64,000 bases of DNA from an uncultured Pelagibacteraceae bacterium (GTDB taxonomy: Bacteria > Pseudomonadota > Alphaproteobacteria > Pelagibacterales > Pelagibacteraceae), in contig CACBYE010000006.1 of assembly GCA_902543375.1 (NCBI GenBank), forward strand, positions 1 to 64,000. The letters are read 5' to 3'. The notes beneath the pieces are model-generated. The model saw only the letters and a program-made list of their open reading frames with translations. It was not told the origin of the DNA and did not search any database. Every line of letters begins with the position of its first letter. The stretch's first letter is position 1. Of the stretch, positions 43,270-52,439 are shown one piece after another. The position numbers and the translations under genes are program-made.

Positions 43270-43608
43270 ATGATATTTTTTACTTTAAAGATTGTGCTTG
43301 CTGCAATCATAATAGCCTTTGCTAGCTGGCTTTCAGGTCAAAATCCAAAAATTGCAGGTTTTATTATTGCTTTACCTCTTGTATCACTAATAGCTATAGC
43401 TTTGTCTTACTACGAGCATAATGATGTTGAAAAAACAGTTCTTTTCACCAAAAGTATATTAATTGCAGTACCTGTAAGCTATTTATTTTTTTTACCATTC
43501 TTTTTTTCAAAATCTTTAAATATGAATTTTTTCTTAATGTATGGTGCAGGATTAGGTTTGTTAATTATCGGTTTTTTTATTCATAAATATATAACTAATT
43601 TTCTTTAA
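43270..43608 (+). CDS. Small membrane protein, DUF3147-like
   Basis: Four predicted hydrophobic segments; immediately follows zur. Confidence 0.65.
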   Translation: MIFFTLKIVLAAIIIAFASWLSGQNPKIAGFIIALPLVSLIAIALSYYEHNDVEKTVLFTKSILIAVPVSYLFFLPFFFSKSLNMNFFLMYGAGLGLLIIGFFIHKYITNFL

Positions 43609-43654
43609 TACATTTAATCTAAAATAAACTTGTACAAATAATAAAAAATAGAAT

Positions 43655-45097
43655 TTATTCTACTATCAAGGTGTCTTTAGATCCACCACCTTGAGAACTA
43701 TTTACAATTGTGCTTCCTTTTCTAAGTGCAACTCTTGTCAGACCACCAGTTGTAACATAGCTTGTTTTACCACTTAAAACGAAAGGTCTTAAATCTAGAT
43801 GTCTAGGTTCTATGTTTTTTTCAGTGATAGTTGGCGCTGTTGATAAAGTTTCTAAAGGTTGTGCAATATATTCCCTTGGATTTTTTTTAATTTTTTGTGC
43901 TACTTCTTCTCTCTCTTTTGTGGAAGCCTTAGGACCTATCATTATCCCATACCCACCTGAAGCATTAGCTGGTTTTACAACTAATCTAGACATATTTTCT
44001 AATACATACTCTCTTTGTTTTTTGTCATGACACAAATAGGTTTCAACTTGATTCAATGTAGGTTGCTCACCTAAATAATAAACAATCATCTTATTTACAT
44101 ATGAATAAACTACTTTATCATCAGCTACACCTGTCCCTATTGCATTAAAAATACCTACATTTTTTTTCAACCAGCATTTAAAAAGTCCTGGAACACCAAT
44201 TAAAGAGTCTTTATTAAAGGCTTTAGGGTCTAAGAAATTATCATCTAGTCTTCTATAGATGCAGTCAACTTTTAAAGGACCTTTTACAGTTTTCATGTAA
44301 ACCATATCGTTTTCTACAAAAAGATCTTTTCCCTCTACCAATGCAATACCCATTTGCTCAGCTAAAAAAGAATGTTCAAAGTAAGCAGAATTATAAATAC
44401 CTGGCGTTAATACTACCATGTGTGGATGAGCAGTTTTTTTAGGTATACATTCATTCATACAATTAAAAAGTTTGTTAGTATATTGATGTATTGATGCAAC
44501 TTTATACCTAGTAAAAAGTTCAGGAAAAACATCTCTCATAACCATTCTGTTTTCAAGCATATACGAAACTCCTGAGGGTACTCTAAGATTATCCTCCAAA
44601 ACTAAATAATCCCCATTTTTATTCCTGATTAAATCTACTCCAGATATATTTGCCCAAGATTTATATTTAGGTGAAAATCCTTCACATTCTTTAACATAAT
44701 AAGGTGAATTAAAAATAATTTCTCTTGGTACAACATTGTCTTTAAAAATTTTCTTTTGATTATAAACATCATCAATAAACAAGTTTAAGGCTTTAACTCT
44801 TTGTTTAAGACCTTTGGTTACTTTGTTCCATTGTGCTTTTGGTATAATTCTTGGAATTATATCTAGGGGCCATTTTTTTTCCTCCGCCCTATTGTTAGCA
44901 GCATAAACTCTAAAATTAATCCCTCTAGCACTTATTGTACTTTGGCAATTTTTTTCAATTTCTTGAAGTTTATCTTTTCCGTATCTTTCTAAAATATTTG
45001 AAATTATAACCGCATGTTTTCGTAGTTTATTTTCACTAGTAAAATAGCCATCGTATGCTTTTGTAGCATTGTAGTTATCCCAGAGTTTCCCCGCCAT
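43655..45097 (-). CDS. Circularly permuted ATP-grasp protein (type 2; DUF404/DUF407)
   Basis: NISGVDLIRNKNGDYLVLEDNLRVPSGVSYMLENR; VVLTPGIYNSAYFEHSFLAEQMGI; VVKPANASGGYGIMIGP. Confidence 0.92.
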   Translation of the reverse strand: MAGKLWDNYNATKAYDGYFTSENKLRKHAVIISNILERYGKDKLQEIEKNCQSTISARGINFRVYAANNRAEEKKWPLDIIPRIIPKAQWNKVTKGLKQRVKALNLFIDDVYNQKKIFKDNVVPREIIFNSPYYVKECEGFSPKYKSWANISGVDLIRNKNGDYLVLEDNLRVPSGVSYMLENRMVMRDVFPELFTRYKVASIHQYTNKLFNCMNECIPKKTAHPHMVVLTPGIYNSAYFEHSFLAEQMGIALVEGKDLFVENDMVYMKTVKGPLKVDCIYRRLDDNFLDPKAFNKDSLIGVPGLFKCWLKKNVGIFNAIGTGVADDKVVYSYVNKMIVYYLGEQPTLNQVETYLCHDKKQREYVLENMSRLVVKPANASGGYGIMIGPKASTKEREEVAQKIKKNPREYIAQPLETLSTAPTITEKNIEPRHLDLRPFVLSGKTSYVTTGGLTRVALRKGSTIVNSSQGGGSKDTLIVE

Positions 45098-45202
45098 ACA
45101 ACAATTCTTTAATAATTAACCTAAATATTCAAATGCGTTATAGTTATATCAGATATGCTTGATTTTAAATATATGATAGATAAATAAGGTTTATTAATAG
45201 TT

Positions 45203-45931
45203 ATGACTTATTGTGTTGGCATTAAAGCTCAAGACGGAATTGTATTTGCATCAGATTCTAGAACAAACGCTGGATTAGACAATGTTAACATTTATTCAAA
45301 AATGTTTGTTCATGATGTTGGTGATAGAAGTGTCATTATAGTTACTTCTGGAAACTTAGGTACATCTCAAGCAGTTTATAAATCTATTGAAAAAGATCTT
45401 AAAGGTGACAGTGGAACAAATTTAAATACTTGTAAAGATTTCGATCAGATCGCATCCTATATTGGATCATTAAACATTAAACATTCAGCACCTAAAGGAA
45501 TAAACACAGATACAGTTTTATTAGGTTCCTCATTTTTAGTTGGTGGTCAGATTAAAGGTCAACCATTAGAATTATACTTAGTGTACTCTCAAGGAAATTA
45601 TATTAAGCCAGCTGATAGCAAACCTTATCTAGTTATTGGTGAAGTAAAATACGGCAAACCTATTTTAGATAGAGTTATAAAACCAAGCGTATCTATTGGT
45701 GATGCATCACGTTGTGCCCTAATCTCAATGGACTCAACATTAAAAAGTGATTTAACCGTAGGCCCTCCTATCGATTTTGCTGTCTATAAAAAAGATGAAT
45801 ATAAAATTGCCTCACAAAAATGCTTAAATATCACTGATACTGAATATTCTAAGGTCTGTGATCAATGGTCAGATGGTATCTTTAAGATTTTTGACTCTTT
45901 TCCAAGATTTGATTGGGAAAACAATAAATAA
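45203..45931 (+). CDS. Proteasome-type protease, Anbu family
   Basis: MTYCVGIKAQDGIVFASDSRTNAGLDNVNIYSKMFVHD (N-terminal Thr nucleophile after Met); neighbour of circularly permuted ATP-grasp. Confidence 0.92.
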   Translation: MTYCVGIKAQDGIVFASDSRTNAGLDNVNIYSKMFVHDVGDRSVIIVTSGNLGTSQAVYKSIEKDLKGDSGTNLNTCKDFDQIASYIGSLNIKHSAPKGINTDTVLLGSSFLVGGQIKGQPLELYLVYSQGNYIKPADSKPYLVIGEVKYGKPILDRVIKPSVSIGDASRCALISMDSTLKSDLTVGPPIDFAVYKKDEYKIASQKCLNITDTEYSKVCDQWSDGIFKIFDSFPRFDWENNK

Positions 45932-45949
45932 AATTATTTTTCCTATAAA

Positions 45950-45978
45950 CTGTAATAAATTCTTAACATAACTGAAAT
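45950..45978 (+). promoter_or_regulatory. Putative degenerate Pho box upstream of the arsenic module
   Basis: CTGTAAT-AAAT-TCTTAAC-ATAA-CTGAAAT, three 7-mers at 11-bp spacing; possible -10 AATAAT overlaps the third repeat. Confidence 0.4.
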
Positions 45979-46000
45979 AATAACAACGAAAGGGGATTTT

Positions 46001-46222
46001 ATGTTTATAAAAAAATATCTAAAGTGGATCAGTACTTTTTTAGTTTTAGTAGGAATACTTCTTACAAACTTAAATATATATCCATTAAATATATATTTTC
46101 ATGGATTAGGAGTTGTCGGATGGACTATCGCTGGATTTATTAGCAAAGATAAAGCGATACTTACTAACTTTGGATTACAAATTCCATTATTTGTTATTGG
46201 AATTTATAAGATTATTTTTTAA
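46001..46222 (+). CDS. Small membrane protein, unknown function
   Basis: Strong SD (AAAGGGG) before ATG; hydrophobic 73 aa; stop abuts arsC start. Confidence 0.75.
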   Translation: MFIKKYLKWISTFLVLVGILLTNLNIYPLNIYFHGLGVVGWTIAGFISKDKAILTNFGLQIPLFVIGIYKIIF

Positions 46223-46654
46223 ATGAAGAATATTTTGTTTGTATGCACAGGTAATTCAGCAAGAAGTATTATTGCTGAAAGTATAATAAATAACGAGTAT
46301 GACGATAAGTATAAAGGTTTTAGTGCTGGGAGTAATCCAACAGGAAAAATTAATGAGGATGTGAAGAATTATTTATTATCAAAACATTATGATCTTTCAA
46401 ATTATAGATCTAAAAATTTTAATACGTTCGTTGATAGTCAAATTAAAATGGATTATGTGATTACAGTTTGTAATAATGCCAATAACGAAGTCTGTCCTAT
46501 TTGGCCAAATAAAGATCAGATAATTCATTGGGACATAGTGGATCCTGTTAAATTACTTAATGAAACAAACGACTTAAATAAAAAAGATGAAATAATAGAA
46601 AAAGTTTACAATAATATTCATAAAAGAATAAAGGAACTGCTTTATGAAAAATAA
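46223..46654 (+). CDS. arsC: Arsenate reductase, low-molecular-weight phosphatase-like
   Basis: ILFVCTGNSARSIIAESIIN P-loop; HWDIVDPV. Confidence 0.88.
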   Translation: MKNILFVCTGNSARSIIAESIINNEYDDKYKGFSAGSNPTGKINEDVKNYLLSKHYDLSNYRSKNFNTFVDSQIKMDYVITVCNNANNEVCPIWPNKDQIIHWDIVDPVKLLNETNDLNKKDEIIEKVYNNIHKRIKELLYEK

Positions 46655-47303
46655 AAGCCGCTATTTTCTTGCTGAACTATTAGGCAGTTGTTTTTTAGTA
46701 ATGATTATTGTTGGTTCAGGTTTAATGGCTGAAAACTTAACTAATGATGTTGCTGTGATGTTAATAGCTAATACTATAGCAACAGGAGCAGGTTTATTTG
46801 TGCTCATTACAGTATTTGCTGATGTATCAGGAGCTCACTTTAATCCATTTGTAAGTATCGCAATGACAATAACAGGTAAATTAAAAAAGAAACTATTACC
46901 CTACTATATCATTGCTCAATTAGTTGGTTGCTTAATTGGTGTTGGTTTAGCTAATTTCTTTTTTGAACATGAGATTTATGAATTATCTACTAAGTCAAGA
47001 GATGGGATTTACATATTCACATCTGAGGTAATAGCAACATTAGGGCTTATAACAATAATTTTTGGTTCAATGAAGTCAGGTAAAATTGCTGTTGCTGCTA
47101 GTGTTGGGCTTTACATTACTGCAGGTTATTGGTTTACTTCCTCAACCTCTTTTGCAAATCCAGCTGTTGCTATTGCTAGAACATTTACAGAGTCTTTTAC
47201 TGGTATTAGTTATTTAAATACTCCTTATTATATTTTAGCTGAGCTTATTGGAATGTTAATTGCTGTACTTATTGTTAAAAAGTTATTTTTAGAAAAAAAT
47301 TGA
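46644..47303 (+). CDS. MIP/aquaporin family channel (AqpS-like)
   Basis: SGAHFNPFVSIAMT (NPx motif 1) and SFANPAVAIARTFTESFTGI (NPA motif 2); overlaps arsC by 11 nt. Confidence 0.88.
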   Translation: MKNKSRYFLAELLGSCFLVMIIVGSGLMAENLTNDVAVMLIANTIATGAGLFVLITVFADVSGAHFNPFVSIAMTITGKLKKKLLPYYIIAQLVGCLIGVGLANFFFEHEIYELSTKSRDGIYIFTSEVIATLGLITIIFGSMKSGKIAVAASVGLYITAGYWFTSSTSFANPAVAIARTFTESFTGISYLNTPYYILAELIGMLIAVLIVKKLFLEKN

Positions 47304-47791
47304 AAAATATAAAACTTACCAATCGAATAAGTTTAATTAACAAAAAATTTAAAAAAAAAGAGTTTTATCATTATCTTAAAACTTCTAATCTTTCATTAGT
47401 AATACCTAAGATTAAAGACAAATATGTAGTAGTTTCCCAAAAAAGAGTTCCAATTAATAAAATTAATTACGAGTTTCCTTCTGGCATAGTGGAAAAAAAG
47501 GAAACAACTCTGCAATCAGCATATAAGGAATTAAGAGAAGAAACAGGATATAGATCAAGATCAAAATTGAGTAAAATAATAACTTTTTATACTGAACCTG
47601 GAAGACTAACTACTAAAATTACTGGTTATTACACAGAAGACTTAATTAAAATTTCGAAACCAGAACAAGGTATTAGAATTCATCTTTTTAATCAAAGAGA
47701 GATATTTAAATTAATATTAAATCAAAAATTCAATAATAGTTCTCATATAGCAATGTTTTTTTATTTTATAACAGGTCTTAAAAAACTATAA
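47300..47791 (+). CDS. NUDIX hydrolase, TTG start
   Basis: Nudix box-like PSGIVEKKETTLQSAYKELREETGY; TTG start overlapping previous stop. Confidence 0.85.
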   Translation: MKNIKLTNRISLINKKFKKKEFYHYLKTSNLSLVIPKIKDKYVVVSQKRVPINKINYEFPSGIVEKKETTLQSAYKELREETGYRSRSKLSKIITFYTEPGRLTTKITGYYTEDLIKISKPEQGIRIHLFNQREIFKLILNQKFNNSSHIAMFFYFITGLKKL

Positions 47792-47870
47792 ACTATAGGT
47801 TGTAACAAAATATCCTTTTTATTTTAGGATTATATGATTAAATTAAGTATCAAATAATTCGGAGGCAGTA

Positions 47871-48080
47871 ATGAGAAAAAAACTAAAAAAGAATGAAAAG
47901 AAAAAAACAAAAATATTAAAATCAATTGATAAACTTAAAAATAAAATTACAGCTAAAGAAAAAAAATTATCAAGCCTTAATATTAAAATTGCTGGTCTAG
48001 AAAAAAAGGTTGCTGAAAAAAAAGCAAAAAAACTTGCTAAGAAGAATGCAGAGCAGTCTCCTGCATCTATAAATAATTAA
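47871..48080 (+). CDS. Small Lys-rich predicted coiled-coil protein
   Basis: Strong SD (GGAGG) 6 nt before ATG; 69 aa, Lys-rich heptad-like pattern. Confidence 0.7.
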   Translation: MRKKLKKNEKKKTKILKSIDKLKNKITAKEKKLSSLNIKIAGLEKKVAEKKAKKLAKKNAEQSPASINN

Positions 48081-48090
48081 TTCCAAATTG

Positions 48091-48126
48091 TCTTTCTTCC
48101 TTCTCTTAAATGAGAAGGAAGAAAGA
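48091..48126. terminator. 15-bp perfect hairpin (possible terminator or structured RNA element)
   Basis: TCTTTCTTCCTTCTC-TTAAAT-GAGAAGGAAGAAAGA just after the 47871..48080 ORF; no clear poly-U tail on + strand. Confidence 0.5.
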
Positions 48127-48135
48127 AGCTAATTA

Positions 48136-48180
48136 ACAAAATTTAAACAGGGGAAAAAATAATAAATATTTAAATTTTGT
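48136..48180. repeat. 12-bp perfect inverted repeat
   Basis: ACAAAATTTAAA (48136-48147) ... TTTAAATTTTGT (48169-48180). Confidence 0.6.
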
Positions 48181-48246
48181 AGATTATCTTAAAAAGATTA
48201 AGTTACAGAAATATTTACTTATTATTAAAGTTTAATTAATTTAAGT

Positions 48247-49758
48247 TTATTTTGAATTATTTGAATAAATTACTCTTGGCTCTAAAAATAATTCTCTAGC
48301 AAGAGCTTTAAATCTTTTGGTAACTTGTTTTGAGATTATTTCTTGATGTTGTGATGGAATTTTTAAAAATACAGCATTACCTCTTTTATACAATTTAAAC
48401 TCTTCAAGAAATATCGTAGATATCGAGGTCAATGATTGTGAAAATCTCAATGCTGCACCAACTTGTTTGCTTGAAAAAATTTCATTATTATTCAAAAAAG
48501 TTAAATACTCGATCTTTGGATTATACTTGATACTACAGTACCGCCAATAGCATGACAAAGCTAATTGTATTCTTTCTTTATGAGTCAATCTAAGTAAAGG
48601 AGTATTTATCGTTTCTTGAAATACCAATTCAGCTTTTTGAAATGCTCCCAATCCCCAATCCATATGACTTAATACACATGCCAGATATAATAATTTCTTA
48701 TTAAAGTGCTCATTACCTTCAAAAACTGGATGAATAAAATCATAATATTTTTTATAATTTGACCCTAAATCACCTCTTTTTTGCGCAACCTTCTCAATTG
48801 CTTTGTAAAAAATTTCAGATTCTTTTACATCTTTAAAATGGTCAATTGATAAAGATCCTTCACGCAAACCACTGATAGAACAAATAATTTTTTTTGGATT
48901 TGAAACTTTCATAATTTCATCAAGTATAATACAGCTATAAGGTAAATATGGTGTTCTAGATTTTGAAATATACTCAACTGTTTTAAGTTTGGATTTATTA
49001 AAAGAAGAAACTTTTTCAACAAACTTAGATAAAACATTATTATCAATACTATATTGATGAATTATGTGTACTGGATGATTATTTTGAAAAAGATGTAATT
49101 TAAATAATGCACGCCAAGTACCTCCAACTAAATATAAATTATTAAATTTCTTTTTTGAGAGCCATTTTTCATCTCTTAATAATTTTTTAATATATTTTGC
49201 TAAATTTCTTTTTTTAACTATAGGATTATTCATTAATCTTAAAACACCAACAGGTAATGAGGTTTTATTGGTTACTATATTGTTTTCAACTCGGGCTAAC
49301 TCCAAGCTACCACCGCCAAGGTCAGCAACTAATCCATCAACATTTTCAAAACCTATTTTTACTCCCTCAGCTGTGCATTTAGCTTCTTCTTCGCCTGATA
49401 ATATATTAATCTTAGTTTTAAAAAGTTTTTCAACTTCATCAATAAAAGGTTTTGTATCAGTTGCTTCTCTCATAACTGCTGTTGCAATAATCTTTAGATT
49501 TGTGATTTTTGAAACATTTAAAATTTCAGAAAATCTTTTTAAAACTTTTAAAGCATATTCAGTACCAGATCTGTGAAGTTTTCTCGATTTATCTAAATTT
49601 TTTCCAAGTTCACAAACTGCTTTTTCATTAAAAAAAGGCACACGAGAAGAACTGAAATCTTCATAAATTAGCATTCTTATAGAGTTTGATCCAATGTCTA
49701 TTATAGCTAATTTTGCCTGATTTAATTTTAAACTATTTTTACTTTTAATTACTTCCAC
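48247..49758 (-). CDS. ppx: Exopolyphosphatase / Ppx-GppA family
   Basis: LAIIDIGSNSIRMLIYE; VADLGGGSLELARV; followed by HD-like domain. Confidence 0.92.
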   Translation of the reverse strand: MEVIKSKNSLKLNQAKLAIIDIGSNSIRMLIYEDFSSSRVPFFNEKAVCELGKNLDKSRKLHRSGTEYALKVLKRFSEILNVSKITNLKIIATAVMREATDTKPFIDEVEKLFKTKINILSGEEEAKCTAEGVKIGFENVDGLVADLGGGSLELARVENNIVTNKTSLPVGVLRLMNNPIVKKRNLAKYIKKLLRDEKWLSKKKFNNLYLVGGTWRALFKLHLFQNNHPVHIIHQYSIDNNVLSKFVEKVSSFNKSKLKTVEYISKSRTPYLPYSCIILDEIMKVSNPKKIICSISGLREGSLSIDHFKDVKESEIFYKAIEKVAQKRGDLGSNYKKYYDFIHPVFEGNEHFNKKLLYLACVLSHMDWGLGAFQKAELVFQETINTPLLRLTHKERIQLALSCYWRYCSIKYNPKIEYLTFLNNNEIFSSKQVGAALRFSQSLTSISTIFLEEFKLYKRGNAVFLKIPSQHQEIISKQVTKRFKALARELFLEPRVIYSNNSK

Positions 49759-51901
49759 TTTTAATCAATCTTAAGTGCAGTTGTTTAGGCTGCATTCTTA
49801 GTTTAGCTTTACCTCTTCCAGATAAGCTCGGATTATTCATAAAATATTCATGAGCTGAAAAGGAATCGCTCTTACTATATTTAATTTTTTTATAATTACC
49901 ATCAGCTTCAAGTTCCCAGCTCTGATTAGTATCAAGATAATTTGCCAACATTATTTGATCTAAGATCTGTTCATGAACAGTCTCATTTTCAATTGGGACT
50001 AGAAGTTCTACCCTTCGATTTAAATTTCTTGGCATTAAATCAGCTGACGAAATATATACTTTTGCATTTCTATTAGGCATTTTTTTTGTGCCATTACTAA
50101 AGCAGTAAATTCTAGAATGCTCTAAAAATCTTCCTATGATACTTTTTACAAATATGTTTTCTGATCTATCTTTTACTCCTGGTCTTAAACAACAAACACC
50201 CCTTACAAATAAATGAATTTTTACACCAGCATTCGAAGCTTCATAAAATTTATCAATAATTTCTGGATCTACTAAAGAGTTCATTTTTGCCCAAATAGCT
50301 GCAAATTTTCCATTTTTAGAATTTTTAATTTCAGCATCAATATTTTCATTTAAGGTTTGTCTCATATTTACTGGCGAAATAGAAATTTTATTTAAATTTT
50401 TTGGTTTTGCGTATCCTGTTACATAATTGAAAAACTTTTCAACATCTGATGCCATTTTCTTATCACAACTAAATAAAGACAAATCAGTATAAATTTTAGC
50501 ATTTACTGGATGATAATTGCCAGTTCCTAAATGAAAATAAGTTTGTATTTTACCCTGTTCTCTTCTTAAAACTAATGATGATTTTGCATGAGTTTTATAT
50601 TTAGCAAAACCATAAACAATTTGAACACCTACTTTTTCTAAACTTCTTGATAGTTGAATATTAGCTTCCTCATCAAATCTAGCTTTAATTTCAATTAAAG
50701 CGGTAACTGTTTTTCCGTTTTCTGCAGCTGTTATTAAAGCTTTAACAATAGGTGAGTCTAGAGTTGTTCTATATAGAGTTTGTTTTATAGCTATAACTTT
50801 TTTATCATTTGCTGCTTGGTTTAAAAATTCAATTACTGAGTCAAATGTTTCAAAAGGATGATGAACAACTAAATCTTTCTTTTTAATAGTTTCAAAAAAA
50901 TTATCATTATATTCTTTTAATCTTTCAACTTCTCTAGGTGTAAAATGTTTAAATCTTAATTTTGGATTTTTTACTTTACATATTTGATCTATATCTTGAA
51001 TTCCAACAAGGCCAGCAACATCATAAATATAGTCAGGATTTATATCTAATTTATTAGTTATAAATCTTATCAATTCGTTATCACTATTTTCAAGAACCTC
51101 TAAACGAACAATATCACCCGTTCTACGTCTTTTTAAAGCCAATTCAAAAGATCTAACCAAATCTTCTGCTTCCTCTTGAATCTCTACATCGCTGTCTCTT
51201 ATTACTCTAAAAATCATTTTCTTTTCTAAATCATGATCTGGAAAAATTTCATTAGCAAAAAAACTTATTACATCATCTAGAATCACAAATTTCTTATGAT
51301 TTTTTGAAGACTCAATTTCAATAAATCTAGATAATGCTTTTGGTATTACTATTATTGAGTTTAAAATCCTTTTTTTATTTTTTTTTCTTAGCTTCATTAC
51401 AATTGCTCTTCCTTGATTGATTATAAATGGAAATGGATGTGCAGGATCAATTGCTGATGGTGTTAATAAAGGGTAAATCTCTTCTTTAAATATTTCTAAA
51501 AGTTTTTTTTTATCCTTAGTATTTAAATTAACTGGTTTAACTAAATTGATATTATTTTTTTTTAATTCCATAATCAGTTGAATAAAAATTTTGTTCTGTT
51601 TTTTTAATAGATTCTTAGTTTCAAGCACTACCTCATCCATTTGCTCTTCAGGTGTCAAACCATCAGAGCTTAGTGAGTCAACTTCTTGTTTTATTTGACT
51701 ATATAACCCAGCTACACGGACCATAAAAAATTCATCTAGATTAGACCCAGCAATTGATAAAAACTTTACTCTTTCATATAGAGGATTTTCGATATTTTGC
51801 GCCTCTAAAAGTACTCTATCGTTGAATTTTAACCAAGAAAGCTCTCTATTTATATATTTAGATTTCAACTCTTCTTTATGTTGTTTTTTTAAAGCAGTCA
51901 T
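49745..51901 (-). CDS. ppk1: Polyphosphate kinase 1
   Basis: YINRELSWLKFNDRVLLEA; HHPFETFDSVIEFLNQAA; YFHLGTGNYHPVNAKIYTDLSLFSCD. Confidence 0.95.
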   Translation of the reverse strand: MTALKKQHKEELKSKYINRELSWLKFNDRVLLEAQNIENPLYERVKFLSIAGSNLDEFFMVRVAGLYSQIKQEVDSLSSDGLTPEEQMDEVVLETKNLLKKQNKIFIQLIMELKKNNINLVKPVNLNTKDKKKLLEIFKEEIYPLLTPSAIDPAHPFPFIINQGRAIVMKLRKKNKKRILNSIIVIPKALSRFIEIESSKNHKKFVILDDVISFFANEIFPDHDLEKKMIFRVIRDSDVEIQEEAEDLVRSFELALKRRRTGDIVRLEVLENSDNELIRFITNKLDINPDYIYDVAGLVGIQDIDQICKVKNPKLRFKHFTPREVERLKEYNDNFFETIKKKDLVVHHPFETFDSVIEFLNQAANDKKVIAIKQTLYRTTLDSPIVKALITAAENGKTVTALIEIKARFDEEANIQLSRSLEKVGVQIVYGFAKYKTHAKSSLVLRREQGKIQTYFHLGTGNYHPVNAKIYTDLSLFSCDKKMASDVEKFFNYVTGYAKPKNLNKISISPVNMRQTLNENIDAEIKNSKNGKFAAIWAKMNSLVDPEIIDKFYEASNAGVKIHLFVRGVCCLRPGVKDRSENIFVKSIIGRFLEHSRIYCFSNGTKKMPNRNAKVYISSADLMPRNLNRRVELLVPIENETVHEQILDQIMLANYLDTNQSWELEADGNYKKIKYSKSDSFSAHEYFMNNPSLSGRGKAKLRMQPKQLHLRLIKSGSN

Positions 51902-51914
51902 ATATTTAGATTTT

Positions 51915-52439
51915 ATGTATCAATTATACGTCATGAGACACGCAAAATCTAGTTGGGATGATTTAAGTATTAATGATTTTGATAGACCACTTACTAAAAG
52001 AGGCAAGAAAAATGCAAAAATGATTTGTGAATTTTTTGTTAAAAAAAAATTTGAATTTGATTATGCATTAATTTCATCATCAAAAAGAACAAAAAAAACT
52101 TTTCAAATTTTATCCAAGAAAATTAATAAGCCAAAAAAAGTTAATTTTTCAAAAGATTTATATTTAGTTGATGAGAATGCAATTGTAAAAAAAATTAAAG
52201 AAATATCCAGTGAATATAAATCAATTTTGATTATAAACCATGAACCATCAGTGAAAAATTTAGTACGAAATCTTACAAAAAATCATAATACGAATAATTT
52301 TAAACTAATGAATTATAAATTCCCAACAGCAGCATTTGCAAAAATTGAGTTTGATATTAAATCCTGGAATGAAGTTGAGAAAAAGGGAGTATTAAAAAAA
52401 TTTATAAGACCCAAAGATCTTCAAGATTCTAAAGAATAA
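51915..52439 (+). CDS. SixA-like phosphohistidine phosphatase
   Basis: MYQLYVMRHAKSSWDDLSINDFDRPLTKRGKKNAK; RHG motif; ORF-track start (51822) lies inside ppk1, the ATG at 51915 fits better. Confidence 0.9.
   Translation: MYQLYVMRHAKSSWDDLSINDFDRPLTKRGKKNAKMICEFFVKKKFEFDYALISSSKRTKKTFQILSKKINKPKKVNFSKDLYLVDENAIVKKIKEISSEYKSILIINHEPSVKNLVRNLTKNHNTNNFKLMNYKFPTAAFAKIEFDIKSWNEVEKKGVLKKFIRPKDLQDSKE

Noticed and set aside
47789-47806. TTGTAAC half-site before the Lys-rich small ORF considered as Pho box
   Set aside because: Partner repeat at 11 bp (TAAACTA) does not match; a single 7-mer is expected by chance in AT-rich spacers.
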